Shown here piece after piece: positions 33,864 to 43,525 of a DNA stretch of 64,000 nucleotides (positions are counted from its first letter, which is position 1; every line of letters begins with the position of its first letter). The notes beneath the pieces were generated by a model. That model saw only the letters and a list, made by a program, of their open reading frames with translations. It was not told the origin of the DNA and made no database searches. The stretch is from Chinchilla lanigera. Its lineage: Eukaryota; Chordata; Mammalia; Rodentia; Chinchillidae. A program made the position numbers and the translations under genes. The stretch is from the NCBI RefSeq assembly GCF_000276665.1, contig NW_004955472.1, positions 7,958,231 to 8,022,230 on the forward strand. Direction: 5' to 3'.

Positions 33864-34210
33864 GCAAAGGGGAAGATAGTGACGTACTCAGTATAAATGC
33901 AGATGCGTATGACAGCGACATAGAAGGCCCGTGCAACGAAGAAGTGGCTGCTCCGGAGGCCCCGGAAAGTGCGGCCCCGAGTGCCGCTGGTCAGATAGAT
34001 GACCTGGAGAAAGACATTGAAAAAAGTGTGAACGAAATTCTGGGACTGGCAGAATCTAGCCCAAAGGAACCCAAAGCAGCCCCCCTGACTGTCCCTCCAC
34101 CGGAAGATGTTCAGCCCTCCGCACAGCAGCTGGAGCTGCTAGAACTGGAGATGAGGGCTAGAGCAATTAAGGCCCTAATGAAAGCTGGTGATATAAAAAA
34201 GCCAGCCTAG
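33864..34210 (+). CDS. CAAP1: CAAP1 last exon, coding part (C-terminus)
   Basis: This is the terminal coding exon of CAAP1. The acceptor is a strong pyrimidine run ending in TGCTGCAG at 33856-33863. The first two bases, GC, join the final G of the exon at 10273 to make GGC (Gly), so the phase is exact. The frame then reads KGEDSDVLSINADAYDSDIE and continues 114 codons to TAG at 34208-34210. It has an acidic Asp/Glu/Ser-rich first part, a short predicted helix near DDLEKDIEKSVNEILGLAES, a proline-rich linker (VPPPEDVQPS) and a charged C-terminal helix ending IKALMKAGDIKKPA. It closely follows remembered human CAAP1; the clearest differences are EEVAAPEAPESAAPSAAGQ against EEAAAPEAPENTVQSEAGQ. 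No frameshift or stop interrupts it. No catalytic motif is visible and the protein is thought to act through interactions. An ATG at 33944 lies inside the exon and is not a gene start. Confidence 0.96.
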
Positions 34211-35025
34211 TTATTTAAATTGAATTTGAATTTTAGGTGTGTTCAAACAAAGCCACATCATAAATATTTGTATCTGAAGTTTATTTGGGTCTTGTGTGGT
34301 GTTTCTCATGTAACTATTATTAAGTAAAGTCATCTTGGGCCTAAAATACCTTTTTAAGAAAACTTTTATATTATAGATGTGCGTTTGAACTCATGGCAAA
34401 TGTAATTGGATAGCCTGGATATTCTTTTTAGATGAATATTTGGCTGTGTCTGCAAATTAATATCTTAAAGAATGAGTTATGGTATTTTTTCTTTGTTTTG
34501 GCCCCAAAAGCTTTAAGAAAGATTGACCAAGCATGCTTCTCTTAAGGCTGCTTATATTTTGCAATACAATATTAAATTATTGCTCCTAGATTTGTTAAGA
34601 AATTTAATTTTGCGTATATGTACTTTTAAAATGTACTGTTTTGAAGATGCCTTTTGTGGATGTGGATTTCCTAGTTAAAACTGGATAACAGTTTCCATTA
34701 TAAGGCTTAAGGGATCCGAAATGGCTGAGAAAAACTTTTTATAAAGAAAAAGAGGACTCAATTTAAGGCAGTTCTTTACAATGTAGAGCTGATTGCTCAT
34801 GTTTAATTGCAGCAGACAACCCTTTCTAGCAGGTGTTTGATCCTATTGGACACAATGTTCATGTTTCTCTTCCATAAGAAGGAACACATTTTCATTTACA
34901 TTCCAAACTATCAGGAAGAAGAGGATATTTTATCATGCAGGGTTTCGTTGGGTGTTGTTGCTTGAAGCTCTGATGTGCTATATTTGCGCGAATCAAAAAT
35001 AATAAAAGAATATCATTCCAGATCT
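34211..35025 (+). other. CAAP1: CAAP1 3' untranslated region
   Basis: The stretch from the TAG stop to just past the first good poly(A) signal is AT-rich. Unlike the DNA on either side, it contains no SINE or L1 that I can see, as expected of a constrained 3' UTR. An ATTAAA at 34571-34576 could give a shorter form. The cleavage point is inferred as 15-25 bases after AATAAA, and no GT-rich downstream element stands out. Confidence 0.75.
35001..35006 (+). terminator. CAAP1: Probable main CAAP1 poly(A) signal (AATAAA)
   Basis: A canonical AATAAA hexamer lies about 790 bases after the stop codon. It is followed within 20 bases by a CA-containing stretch (ATTCCAGATC) that could hold the cleavage site. 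A second AATAAA at 35181-35186 could serve a longer form. Choosing between them needs RNA 3'-end data. Confidence 0.7.
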
Positions 35026-35180
35026 GAAGACTTTTGATACTTTTCCAGGAACAAAATTAATTTCAAGAACCTTTGATAAGTTGATGTTATAACTAATCTA
35101 ATTTTATATAGATTTTATAAACAAATTAGCATCTTGCCACAATTACAGATTCTCATTACTAAGTAGTTGTTTGATACCAA

Positions 35181-35186
35181 AATAAA
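35181..35186 (+). terminator. Alternative downstream AATAAA
   Basis: This second canonical hexamer lies 180 bases beyond the first and just before a 17-base AT-rich minisatellite. It may be a backup poly(A) signal for CAAP1 or a chance match in AT-rich DNA. Confidence 0.35.
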
Positions 35187-35208
35187 TTTAAGCAGGATCT
35201 CTTCACCT

Positions 35209-35269
35209 AAATTTTTCTAAATTGTAAATTTTTCTAAATTGTAAATTTTTCTAAATTTTTCTAAATTGG
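35209..35269. repeat. 17-base AT-rich minisatellite
   Basis: Unit AAATTTTTCTAAATTGT is repeated about 3.5 times, with the last units partly shortened. It lies just beyond the second poly(A) signal. Confidence 0.95.
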
Positions 35270-35399
35270 AGCTGTTTTTATATTTGGTAACAAATATATT
35301 TTATTTAGAAGCGATGCTCTACTAACCTATAAACATTTTCTTTATACACAATTTGCCGGGAATGTATTTTATGAGATGGTTTAATTGTAGTTAATTTTA

Positions 35400-35559
35400 G
35401 CTGGGCATGGTGGTAAACGCCTGTAATCCCAGCACCCAGGAAGCTGAGGTAGGAGGTCACTGCAGGTTCAGACCAGCCTGGGCTACAAAGTGAATCCAAG
35501 GCCTGCCGAACTGTGTAGGGAGACTGTCTCAAAAAGACAAAAAAGAAAAAAAAAAATTA
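35400..35559 (+). mobile_element. B1 SINE
   Basis: GCTGGGCATGGTGGTAAACG through GACTGTCTCAAAAAGACAAA and an A-rich tail. The TSD TAGTTAATTTTA lies at 35388-35399 and 35560-35571. Confidence 0.95.
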
Positions 35560-36193
35560 TAGTTAATTTTAAAGGGTTTTTCAATGGAAATTTCTGTTCC
35601 AACTTGGAAGTTAATCAAATAGTACAGAATAAATTTATTGCTGCTTACTAATTATTAAAGTAGATGGTATCTGTGTGCTTAAACATTCAAGAGTAGAAGA
35701 GGGCCCGAGCGCCATAGGCATTTAAAGTTAGCGTCTTCATGAAGCTCGGTGTACCCAGTGTGCAGAACGGTTTGGAGGATATTTGACTGCAGTAGGTGTG
35801 TGTGAGATAGAACAAGCTGGACAAATTAGTGGCTACTTAGATTCCTACCTTTTTAAAGATCAGTTTCTTCTCTTATCGTTTTATTTTTAATGTTGAAGAT
35901 TTCAGAGCTGTCTGAAAACGATTGACTAGAGAATAGGAAGAAGTTTGTTTTAGAAGTCGCCAAGCCGTGGGGAACACCACACAGTGATCTGATGGTGCCA
36001 TTTAAGTCATCACCCTCAGCAGCAGCCTGGGTGGCCTTCGGTCCTGTTCAAATCTTAAACCCAGAGACATTATAGTATAGATGGTAGCAGGGAATAGCCT
36101 GAATTCTCTATGTAAAAGTATAAATGCAGCTTCTTTTATGCCTGGTTCCCTCCCTTTGTTAGGAAAATGTTTAGGCAATAATTAGTAATTAAG

Positions 36194-36276
36194 GGCCAGG
36201 GATATAGCTCAGTGGCACAAGCGCCTGCCTGGCAAGGGCAAGGTCCTGAGTTCGATTTCCGGAACCGAAAAAATAA
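36194..36276 (+). mobile_element. ID SINE, young
   Basis: GGCCAGGGATATAGCTCAGT GGCACAAGCGCC through GAGTTCGATTTCCGGAACCG. The TSD ATTAGTAATTAAG lies at 36181-36193 and 36277-36289. The A- and B-box sequences are close to intact. Confidence 0.96.
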
Positions 36277-36930
36277 ATTAGTAATTAAGTTGAAAAAGTG
36301 GCAACTGAATTTTCCATTTAATGTAAAACAATCCTGACTAGGAACTTCTTGGGTGGCAGCTAATGTCCTCCGCCTTGGTGAGCAGTTGTTACAAGCAGTA
36401 GACCTTGACCCACTTTTGGATATTTCTGCCTATTCAGGTTTATCTTAAAACCTTATCAGTGAGAAATCACCCAAGCCCTCATATCTTTTTGTTAAACACC
36501 ACCAGTTCCTTAAGCAGTGAGGCAATATATCCTTCCCTTATAAATCTTTCTGCCAAAACCTATTTTCAGTAAAATGCTAGAGCCTGCATGATTAGTTACC
36601 CGAGTAAAGGCCTGTGTCATCTGAACCCTAATACAGATTGCAGTAAAATGTGTGCTTTTCAGTGACATTTGAAGTGGGTAAAGCAAGGATGTACCTGCAC
36701 TTGGAGCCAAATATTTGACATCCTCAGTTTTGGCCTATCATAAAAAGTAGGAAAAGAGCGTTTGACTTTAGAGCCCTCTCCTTGATTGTATAGTTCCTAA
36801 AACGTAAATATAACAAAATTTCATCTTTATTTTAAAAGTTCCAATGAGTGTACCAGTAGGAACTCAGATTTTTTTTTGGTATTTGATAATTATTTTAGGA
36901 TGCTTTGGGATACAGTGAAAAGATGTGAGC

Positions 36931-36966
36931 GTTAGAGCAGATGGTTCTGACTGCTCTAACCATCTG
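36931..36966. repeat. Two overlapping inverted repeats
   Basis: GTTAGAGCAG (36931-36940) pairs with CTGCTCTAAC (36951-36960). CAGATGGTT (36938-36946) pairs with AACCATCTG (36958-36966). The two hairpins share bases, so only one can form at a time. Confidence 0.85.
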
Positions 36967-37721
36967 TGTGACCTTGGACAGGTAACTGTAAAGTGAAGCA
37001 AATTGTCAGCCAAATGCAAGATTATCTTGCAGCTGTAATAGTCTGATTCTGATAGAGAATACTATAAAATGTAAGGAACATAGAACTCTTTGAGTTCAAG
37101 TATTTCTCATCTCCATTTCCCTCCCCCTGCAGTTCCCAATGAAACAATCTGTTTCATCTCTGTTTGTCTCTTGCGTTCTGGATATGAACAAAGTCTAGGT
37201 GCCTTTTATTTTCCTTGCACCTATTGCAGTCCTCATTGTGAGCATCTCTTGGTAAGTATACGGCTTAGAACTACTCACTTGGGACTACAAACTCTAAACA
37301 TATACATTGGTACAGATTGACATGATCGCTGAGCTATTCAGTGGCATTGCAGCTTTTTATCTGTTGATCTGCCTGGAATGTGAAGGTTAAGCTCTAGCTC
37401 CCCTAACTCCCCTAAACTCATACTTACTCTTTTACCCTCTGAAGATAATAGTTGTGTCACACTCTCTAGTTCACTTAGCAGTCAGTATTTATACTTTTTC
37501 TGCCATGTAAGTGCTAGTCACAACTGGACTATGTGGCATCTGTAACTATTTTGTCCAATTTTTATTTAAATTTTTTTTGTCTTTTGGAGACGAAATTTTG
37601 AAATGAATATATAATTGCTTATTTCATTTGTTCAGTGTTCTGTATAGCAGACAATTTATACGTAAAGTGTCCTCTGGAAGTGTAAACTCTTCATAGGTTC
37701 GGGTATATCATATAACCTGAC

Positions 37722-37808
37722 GTTCTGTTGGAGTTTTTGGTACTGGAAATTGAACTGCCGACCTGGCTCTTCCCAGGCAGGCGCTGTGCCGCTGAGCTGG
37801 GCCCGGCC
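37722..37808 (-). mobile_element. ID SINE, reverse
   Basis: TTTTTGGTACTGGAAATTGA ACTGCCGACC ... GCGCTGTGCCGCTGAGCTGG. Confidence 0.85.
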
Positions 37809-38156
37809 CCTGTTGCAGTTTAAGGGCATTGCTCCTGGAGCGCTCTGTCTGTTCCATAATCTGGGTGAGCTGCTCTTTACCTCTCACGTAGAAGCCAGCG
37901 TTCCTGACTTCTCTTGTCTTCCTCTTGGTTTATCCCCTCATTTTGCTGATGCACCTCGTCCAGGAGCTGCCTGTGAAAGGTGAATGCTCTACAGATTGCT
38001 TTGATTCATTGAGTGCCTCCGCATGGCTTAGTGCTATCTGTACAGTCTCGAAGCTTTATGTGAGTACAGATGTCTAGACTCAAAATTATCGGCAGCATTG
38101 CCCCAGTGACTTCCAACTTCCACTGAGGCTGTTGAGAATTCATTTGTCATTCTGAT

Positions 38157-38251
38157 TCTTTTTTTTTGCCGGGGAGATACTGGGAATCAAACTCAGGACC
38201 TTGCACTTGGCAGGCAGGTGCTTGTGCTGCTGAGCTGTATCCCTGGCCCCT
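38157..38251 (-). mobile_element. ID SINE, reverse
   Basis: TTTTTTTTTGCCGGGGAGAT ACTGGGAATCAAACTCAGGA ... CTGAGCTGTATCCCTGGCCC. It is followed at once by CTGATTTTTTTTTT and a B1. Confidence 0.93.
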
Positions 38252-38257
38252 GATTTT

Positions 38258-38412
38258 TTTTTTGGCGTTTTTGAGACAGGGTCTTGCTACGCAGTTCAGG
38301 CTGGTCTTAAGCTCACTTTGTAGCCCAGGCTGGTTTTGAACTCGCAACGATCTTACTGCCTCAGCCTTCTCAGTGCTGGGATTACAGGCATGCACCACCA
38401 TGCCCAGCAGGG
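38258..38412 (-). mobile_element. B1 SINE, reverse
   Basis: TTTTTGGCGTTTTTGAGACA GGGTC through GATTACAGGCATGCACCACC. CTGATTCTT, CTGATTTTT and CAGATTCTT precede, separate and follow the ID-B1 pair. Confidence 0.94.
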
Positions 38413-38861
38413 CCCAGATTCTTAACACTGAACACATCTTGTTTATTTCTCTTTGGAAGCTGTCAGGATCTGATTTTATTCCAATTACCCTGAAATTTCT
38501 TGATTACTAGGTATAAATCTTCCATCCGTTAAGTTTATCATCAGTGGACGCTTAGTGGCAAATCATGTCATTCAGTTCTGGAAGTTAAGTATTACTTCTT
38601 GGGTTAAGTTTTCTCCCTCTAGTTTTTTTTCTAATCTGTATTTCAGATAATCATTCTATTCAGCTCTATCTTAGGCCTAAGTTTTAAAATTTTTTACTTC
38701 TACTTTGTATCTTTTGTAGTTTTTCGTATGTTTCTTCTATTGCTTATTCTAGATCTTTCTATGGTGTTCTTTAAAATATCATTTTTAATATACAGAAATT
38801 TATTTTACTGTTTTTATTTTCTGAATAGTCTCTTTCTACAGTAGCATTATAAAAGCTGCAG

Positions 38862-38944
38862 ATGTGGTTTAGTGGTTGAGTGCCTGCCTAGCATGTGCAA
38901 GGCCCTGGGTTTGATCCGTAGTATCACCAAAAAAAAAAAAAAAA
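38862..38944 (+). mobile_element. ID SINE, diverged, with A tail
   Basis: GCTGCAGATGTGGTTTAGTG GTTGAGTGCC through GGGTTTGATCCGTAGTATCA and about 17 A. Confidence 0.88.
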
Positions 38945-40450
38945 GTATTCTTGTGTCTATAGCGTGATGGCTCCAGTATGGTCACCGTGCACGTATCTTG
39001 TTAGTCCAGGCAGACTGAACTTGAAGCCCAGACTGACCTAAATTCTGTAGGAATACCCTAAGGTCCTGCAAGGGTAGGCAGGGTAGGCAGTCTCCAGGAG
39101 CACTCACAGGATCATTTTCTCATCTGCCTTCTGGCAGGCTTCCTATCTTGCAGGAGGATGTCGTAAGGCAATTTTCTCACCTCCCTCCTTGGTTGCTTTG
39201 AGACCTGAGATTTTCTACCTTTACCTCCTAAGAGCACAGCTTCAGGCTACCAAATTGCTTAGCTGCAGCATAGCATTAGCTTCATAGCAACAGGATGTCC
39301 CATGGCTCCTGTTATACTGTCATTTGGTCCCTTTTGTGTTGGTGTCATCCAACACACACAGGCCACAAAGACTTGATGTGTGACTCCTGTTGTCTCACTC
39401 TCTGTAAGTAATAAGCTGTCTGAATCGAAAAAGAGCTCTCATTCCTTTTCTGGCTGAGTCTGCCAGTACTGGCGTGGCTCTTGCGTTGGCCTTGTGCTCG
39501 ACTTCTGTAGGTGTCACATTTTACCTCCAAGGATATTAATGTTTTAATCTGTATCTTACCTTCTATTTCCTTCGTTAATTTTTGTCTCGTTTATTTTGTA
39601 CTTGTGATGTCTTCTCAAATTTCCTTAAATCTTTGCTGATACTTGACTGATAATTGCTAATCGGAAGCTCTTTGTTTTTGGCTAGGACTAATTATTTGGT
39701 AAATTGTCTTTTCTCTTAGGCTGACAGGAGAAACATCCACAGTTGACTAGAAAGACTTGCACAGAGTCTCCCTCAGCCTATTTTCAATAGGCCAGCCTAC
39801 CCTTAATTCTGCTGGCGCATCCACGTTTAGAATCTGATGCTTGCACTTTGCCTGAGTCTATGGTGGAGCTGCTGAGAGAATGCTGCTTGTTGCCTGTTCT
39901 TGAGGAGACGAACTTTCATATTGTGTACCTCTTACATCCTAGAAGAACTTCGAATCTTTATTACTGAACCTTACTAGGTTCATGTTTAGAATCAAATGAC
40001 TTCTTAGTGTCATTTCTCAGGAGGCTTTTAGGTTACAACTTGCTTCATCTACTAAGTCACTTTCATTCATGTATTTGTGCTCCAGCTTCCAGACTTGGTG
40101 ATCCATCTCTGTCATCTCTCTTATTGTCCAAAATAGATGAACGCTTTTAACCTTTTGTCCTGGTAGTGAGCTTTCCTGGGGGAGTCAGGCAGATGTGGTG
40201 GTTAGTATGCTGTATTTAAAGAGAAGTTGCTTGGTTTTTTTAAGCGTACTTTTCATTGTGTCAATTTTAATTCTTTTGTAATACTAGCTTAGTGAGATTA
40301 GAATCTTAATTGATTACAAGTGGGAAGGGTGAACGTGTGGACAAGAATGACAGCAGTTAAAATCAGTGATACCCAAGGAGGGCAGTGGCCCTATTGCTTC
40401 TGGTTGTGTGTTTTTCTTTCCTTCTTGGACTTTGGTGGGTTTTTTGTTTT
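38945..40450. other. Unassigned intergenic sequence
   Basis: Possibly further decayed L1 (for example TCTATTTCCTTCGTTAATTT near 39560), but no element can be defined. A short GGGTAGGCAGGGTAGGCAG repeat lies near 39074. Confidence 0.4.
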
Positions 40451-40602
40451 GTTTTGTTTTTTTTTTTTTGTTTTGTTTTTGAGACAGGGTCTTGCAATGT
40501 AGGTCAGGCTGGCCTTGAACTCACTGTACAGCCCAGGCTGACCTCACACTCATGGCAATCCTCCTGCCTCTGACTCCTGAGTGCGGCTCCACGCCAGGTG
40601 AC
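40451..40602 (-). mobile_element. B1 SINE, reverse
   Basis: TTTTGTTTTTGAGACAGGGT CTTGC through CCTGCCTCTGACTCCTGAGT GCGG, where the end is truncated. Confidence 0.92.
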
Positions 40603-40930
40603 AAAGTGATTTCTATTAGAGTGTATCTTGGTATTAGTTGTTCAATGTAAACATTACCATATATGCATTGTGCTGTCATTATGTAATTCTAAAATTCTGT
40701 AACCTTTCTTGTTTTTATTTAAGTTGAAGACTGTTTCCTTGAATTATTGTTGTAGTGTTTGTTCTTGGTTTGGTTTTTTCTGGATTTCCTGTTACTTGCT
40801 TTGTATCTCCTTTGCCTTTTCTCAGTATTTGTTACTCATACTTTTTAAAATCTTCATTTTCAGCTGAAAATGTTTCTCTTCTCACCTGTTTCTCCTCAGG
40901 CATTATTAGTTTAGTTTTGATCCTTTTTTT

Positions 40931-41020
40931 TTCTTTTTAATTTTGTGGTGATGAGGACTGAACCCAGGGCCTTTCGCTTGCTAAGCCAGCATTCTCCCAC
41001 TGAGCTAAATCCCCAGCCCC
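40931..41020 (-). mobile_element. ID SINE, reverse
   Basis: TTTTCTTTTTAATTTTGTGG, then GGACTGAACCCAGGGCC ... CTCCCACTGAGCTAAATCCC. Confidence 0.9.
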
Positions 41021-41820
41021 AATTTTGATTTCTGATTTTACTTTCATTTCTATTTTTCCCTTGAATTCTGTCGCCTCATATCTAATTCCAGTATATGTTG
41101 TTCTTTTATGACTGTTAGCGTTTTCTTAAATGACTTTCATCTAATTGTAAAATGCAGGGTAATAGTTTTAATATGTTTTGTAGGTCTTTATAGTTTACTT
41201 TTATTGTCCGTACGTATGTCATTCTGCTCCTTTTAAAAATAACATTACATGGTATTTGACTTAATGTTTTTGTTTCTCATTTTTATGTGAAATTTGTTTT
41301 TCTAAACTTTACAAAGGAAACTGACTTTGGTTTGCTTTTCTACTTTTATGTTCTTTTGTTTGTTTTTGTTCTAAAATAAGGCAGCTTGCTTTCTGAGAAT
41401 TATTACTCTGGTCTCTTTCTCCATTTTTACCTGAAATTCTCTTTTTTGTGTTTTTCTCTCTTCAGTTTTGATTCAATGCGTTGTTTTCCCTTCCTGTGAG
41501 AATCTGTCCTCAGAGTCCTGGCTGTCCAGATGAAAGAAATCTTAGAGGCTACGCTAGTCCAGCTACTGTCAGACCTTTTTATAATTTATATTCAATTGAT
41601 GTTAACTTGTAGTCCCTCCCAGCTTCAGCTGCTGTCTCACATTGGCTTGGCGTGGTTCCCATTTTCTGGGCTTTCTTCTGCTACCGGGTTGCGTAGGTGC
41701 CCAGGTGACCTCTTTTTGCTTTCTCCTGTAGAATTGCTGCTGTTACGGTCTTAGGACTTGTTTGTAGTTCTAGTCCGTATGATAGAGTTTGTGGGGATAC
41801 TTGGTTTTAAATGTCTTGGG

Positions 41821-41911
41821 GGCTGGAGATGTAGTTCAGTGGCACAAGTGCCTGCCTGGCAAGCGCAAGGTCCTGCGTTCGGTTCCCGGTACCCCCCCCC
41901 CAAAAAAAAAT
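41821..41911 (+). mobile_element. ID SINE, young
   Basis: GGCTGGAGATGTAGTTCAGT GGCACAAGTGCC through GCGTTCGGTTCCCGGTACC, a C run and an A tail. The TSD AAATGTCTTGGG lies at 41809-41820 and 41915-41926. Confidence 0.96.
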
Positions 41912-41927
41912 CATAAATGTCTTGGGG

Positions 41928-43389
41928 TTTCTTTCTAGTGCTCTGTTTTATACAGGACTATGAAGATATTTAAAAACTCCTTTTGCTGTCATCTTTAGTT
42001 ATCTTTCTATACAAATAATAATGGTGTTTTATATCCAGGAGAACTAATTTATATGTAAAATATATTACTGAATTATTTTCCAGATTTTCTTAAAACTATT
42101 TTAATTTTTACAAGTTTTTGGATATTTTTATTCTAAAACCAAGTCCTGTTAGTTATTCGGTAGAAGCAGTTGTTAGTGTGAAGGTAAAACAGGTTAGCTC
42201 TGCTCCTTAATAGCAAAGGAATTTAGTTTTTAGACATATTTTAATACTAATAGTTATCAGTTGGAAGATCTTTTTAAATCATTAAGTATAATTTATATTA
42301 GGCTAAAAGTACATACTTTTATAGTTTCAAAAGGACCAATGTTTTAGTGTCCCTTTAAAGTTCCTCAGAGAGGAGAATAAAATTCTTTGTACCACTTCTA
42401 AAAGATAGTTTCAACAGTTTATATTTATTCATTGTTCTTCTGTTTTACCATATCTTCACATCTTCGCCACAGAGAAAATACTTTTCTAAAAGTTCTAAAA
42501 TGAATTAGAAGTTTGGGTAATTTGACATGAAATGTAAAAATTTCTGTTTCTAGTATGATACTTAAAATCACCACATGGATAGAAATTTGGCATTATTGCC
42601 CATCCTACTTCTGTTTATTATCACACAGACCCTCTCTGCCCAAAAAGAGATTATGCAAGCATCAGTAAACAGTGTAAAGTTTTTATTTCTGTTATAAGAA
42701 AGATAGCTTGGGGTAGTTGATTGCAGTAAAACAATTGTTTTGGTGTTAAACATCTGTGGAATGGCTTTTTGTAGAATTTTTTACCCGTAAACGTGTAAGA
42801 AGAAAATATCATCAACATGAAGATATTTTAATATCTGATTATGAGGTCCTTTGACTTATTCCTTACTATAGAAACCATTACGTTTATTTCTACAGTGAGA
42901 AAAAGTTTTTATTTTTTCTTATTTATAGCCAAATTTAAATGTTAAAAAACTGCATTTTCTTGTCAGGCTTTGTGTTTTATAGTTCTTTCTTGCTATTAAC
43001 ATTAAAATATGTAAATAGATACTTGTGTATTCTGAAGCCTGTAAAAAGGTTTTTGTTGCTCACTAGTCAGTCAAACTCCTGGCAAAGTCCCTGGAGAAAG
43101 AACCAAAGCCCGAGTATAAATACTTCCTGGTTACAAAAATCTGCATAACAGCTAATCATCGTTGTTTTATTTTATTTTTTAATTCATGTTCATCTCTTCA
43201 ACTATCTTTTTAAATGTATGTTAAGATGTCATCTTTTTGCCACTAATCTGCAAGTGGAAAATCTGTGGTATTCATTTGAGTTCTCTTTTGTTAGGATGTT
43301 TTACCTTGACAAACATCAGTCTTTCTGCTGTCCATGTTGAGTAAGTGAAATCAGTCCCTCGTACTTAAAATGTGTTTATATCAGTCCAC
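41928..43389. other. Unique AT-rich intergenic DNA
   Basis: No repeat or gene-like feature is recognised. Confidence 0.55.
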
Positions 43390-43525
43390 ACATAACTATA
43401 AGAACTTGGTTTTTAGGAGCTCATGAGGGGTAGTTCCAGCCATAGTCCTTGAAGCAACAGAACCAGCTGATCATGGACTGAAACTTTGGAAACCATCAGT
43501 GAAAATAAACCTTTGCTCTGTGTAA
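43390..43525 (+). mobile_element. Possible MaLR LTR 3' fragment
   Basis: GACTGAAACTTTGGAAACCA TCAGTGAAAATAAACCTTTG resembles the end of rodent MaLR LTRs, with an AATAAA-like signal near the right end. The 5' part is missing or decayed. Confidence 0.45.

Larger units (their letters stand above)
37840..38770 (-). mobile_element. Possible ancient L1 relic, minus strand, interrupted
   Basis: The pieces TTGTCTTCCTCTTGGTTTAT CCCC, CATTCTGATTCTT, TCTTTGGAAGCTGTCAGGAT CTG, CATGTCATTCAGTTCTGGAA and GGGTTAAGTTTTCTCCC follow the order of a decayed L1 complement I recall from other mammals. An ID (38157) and a B1 (38258) interrupt it. No frame survives. Confidence 0.4.

Noticed and set aside
33670..33936. 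88-codon minus-strand frame at the last CAAP1 exon
   Set aside because: It is a shadow of the real plus-strand exon and its acceptor.
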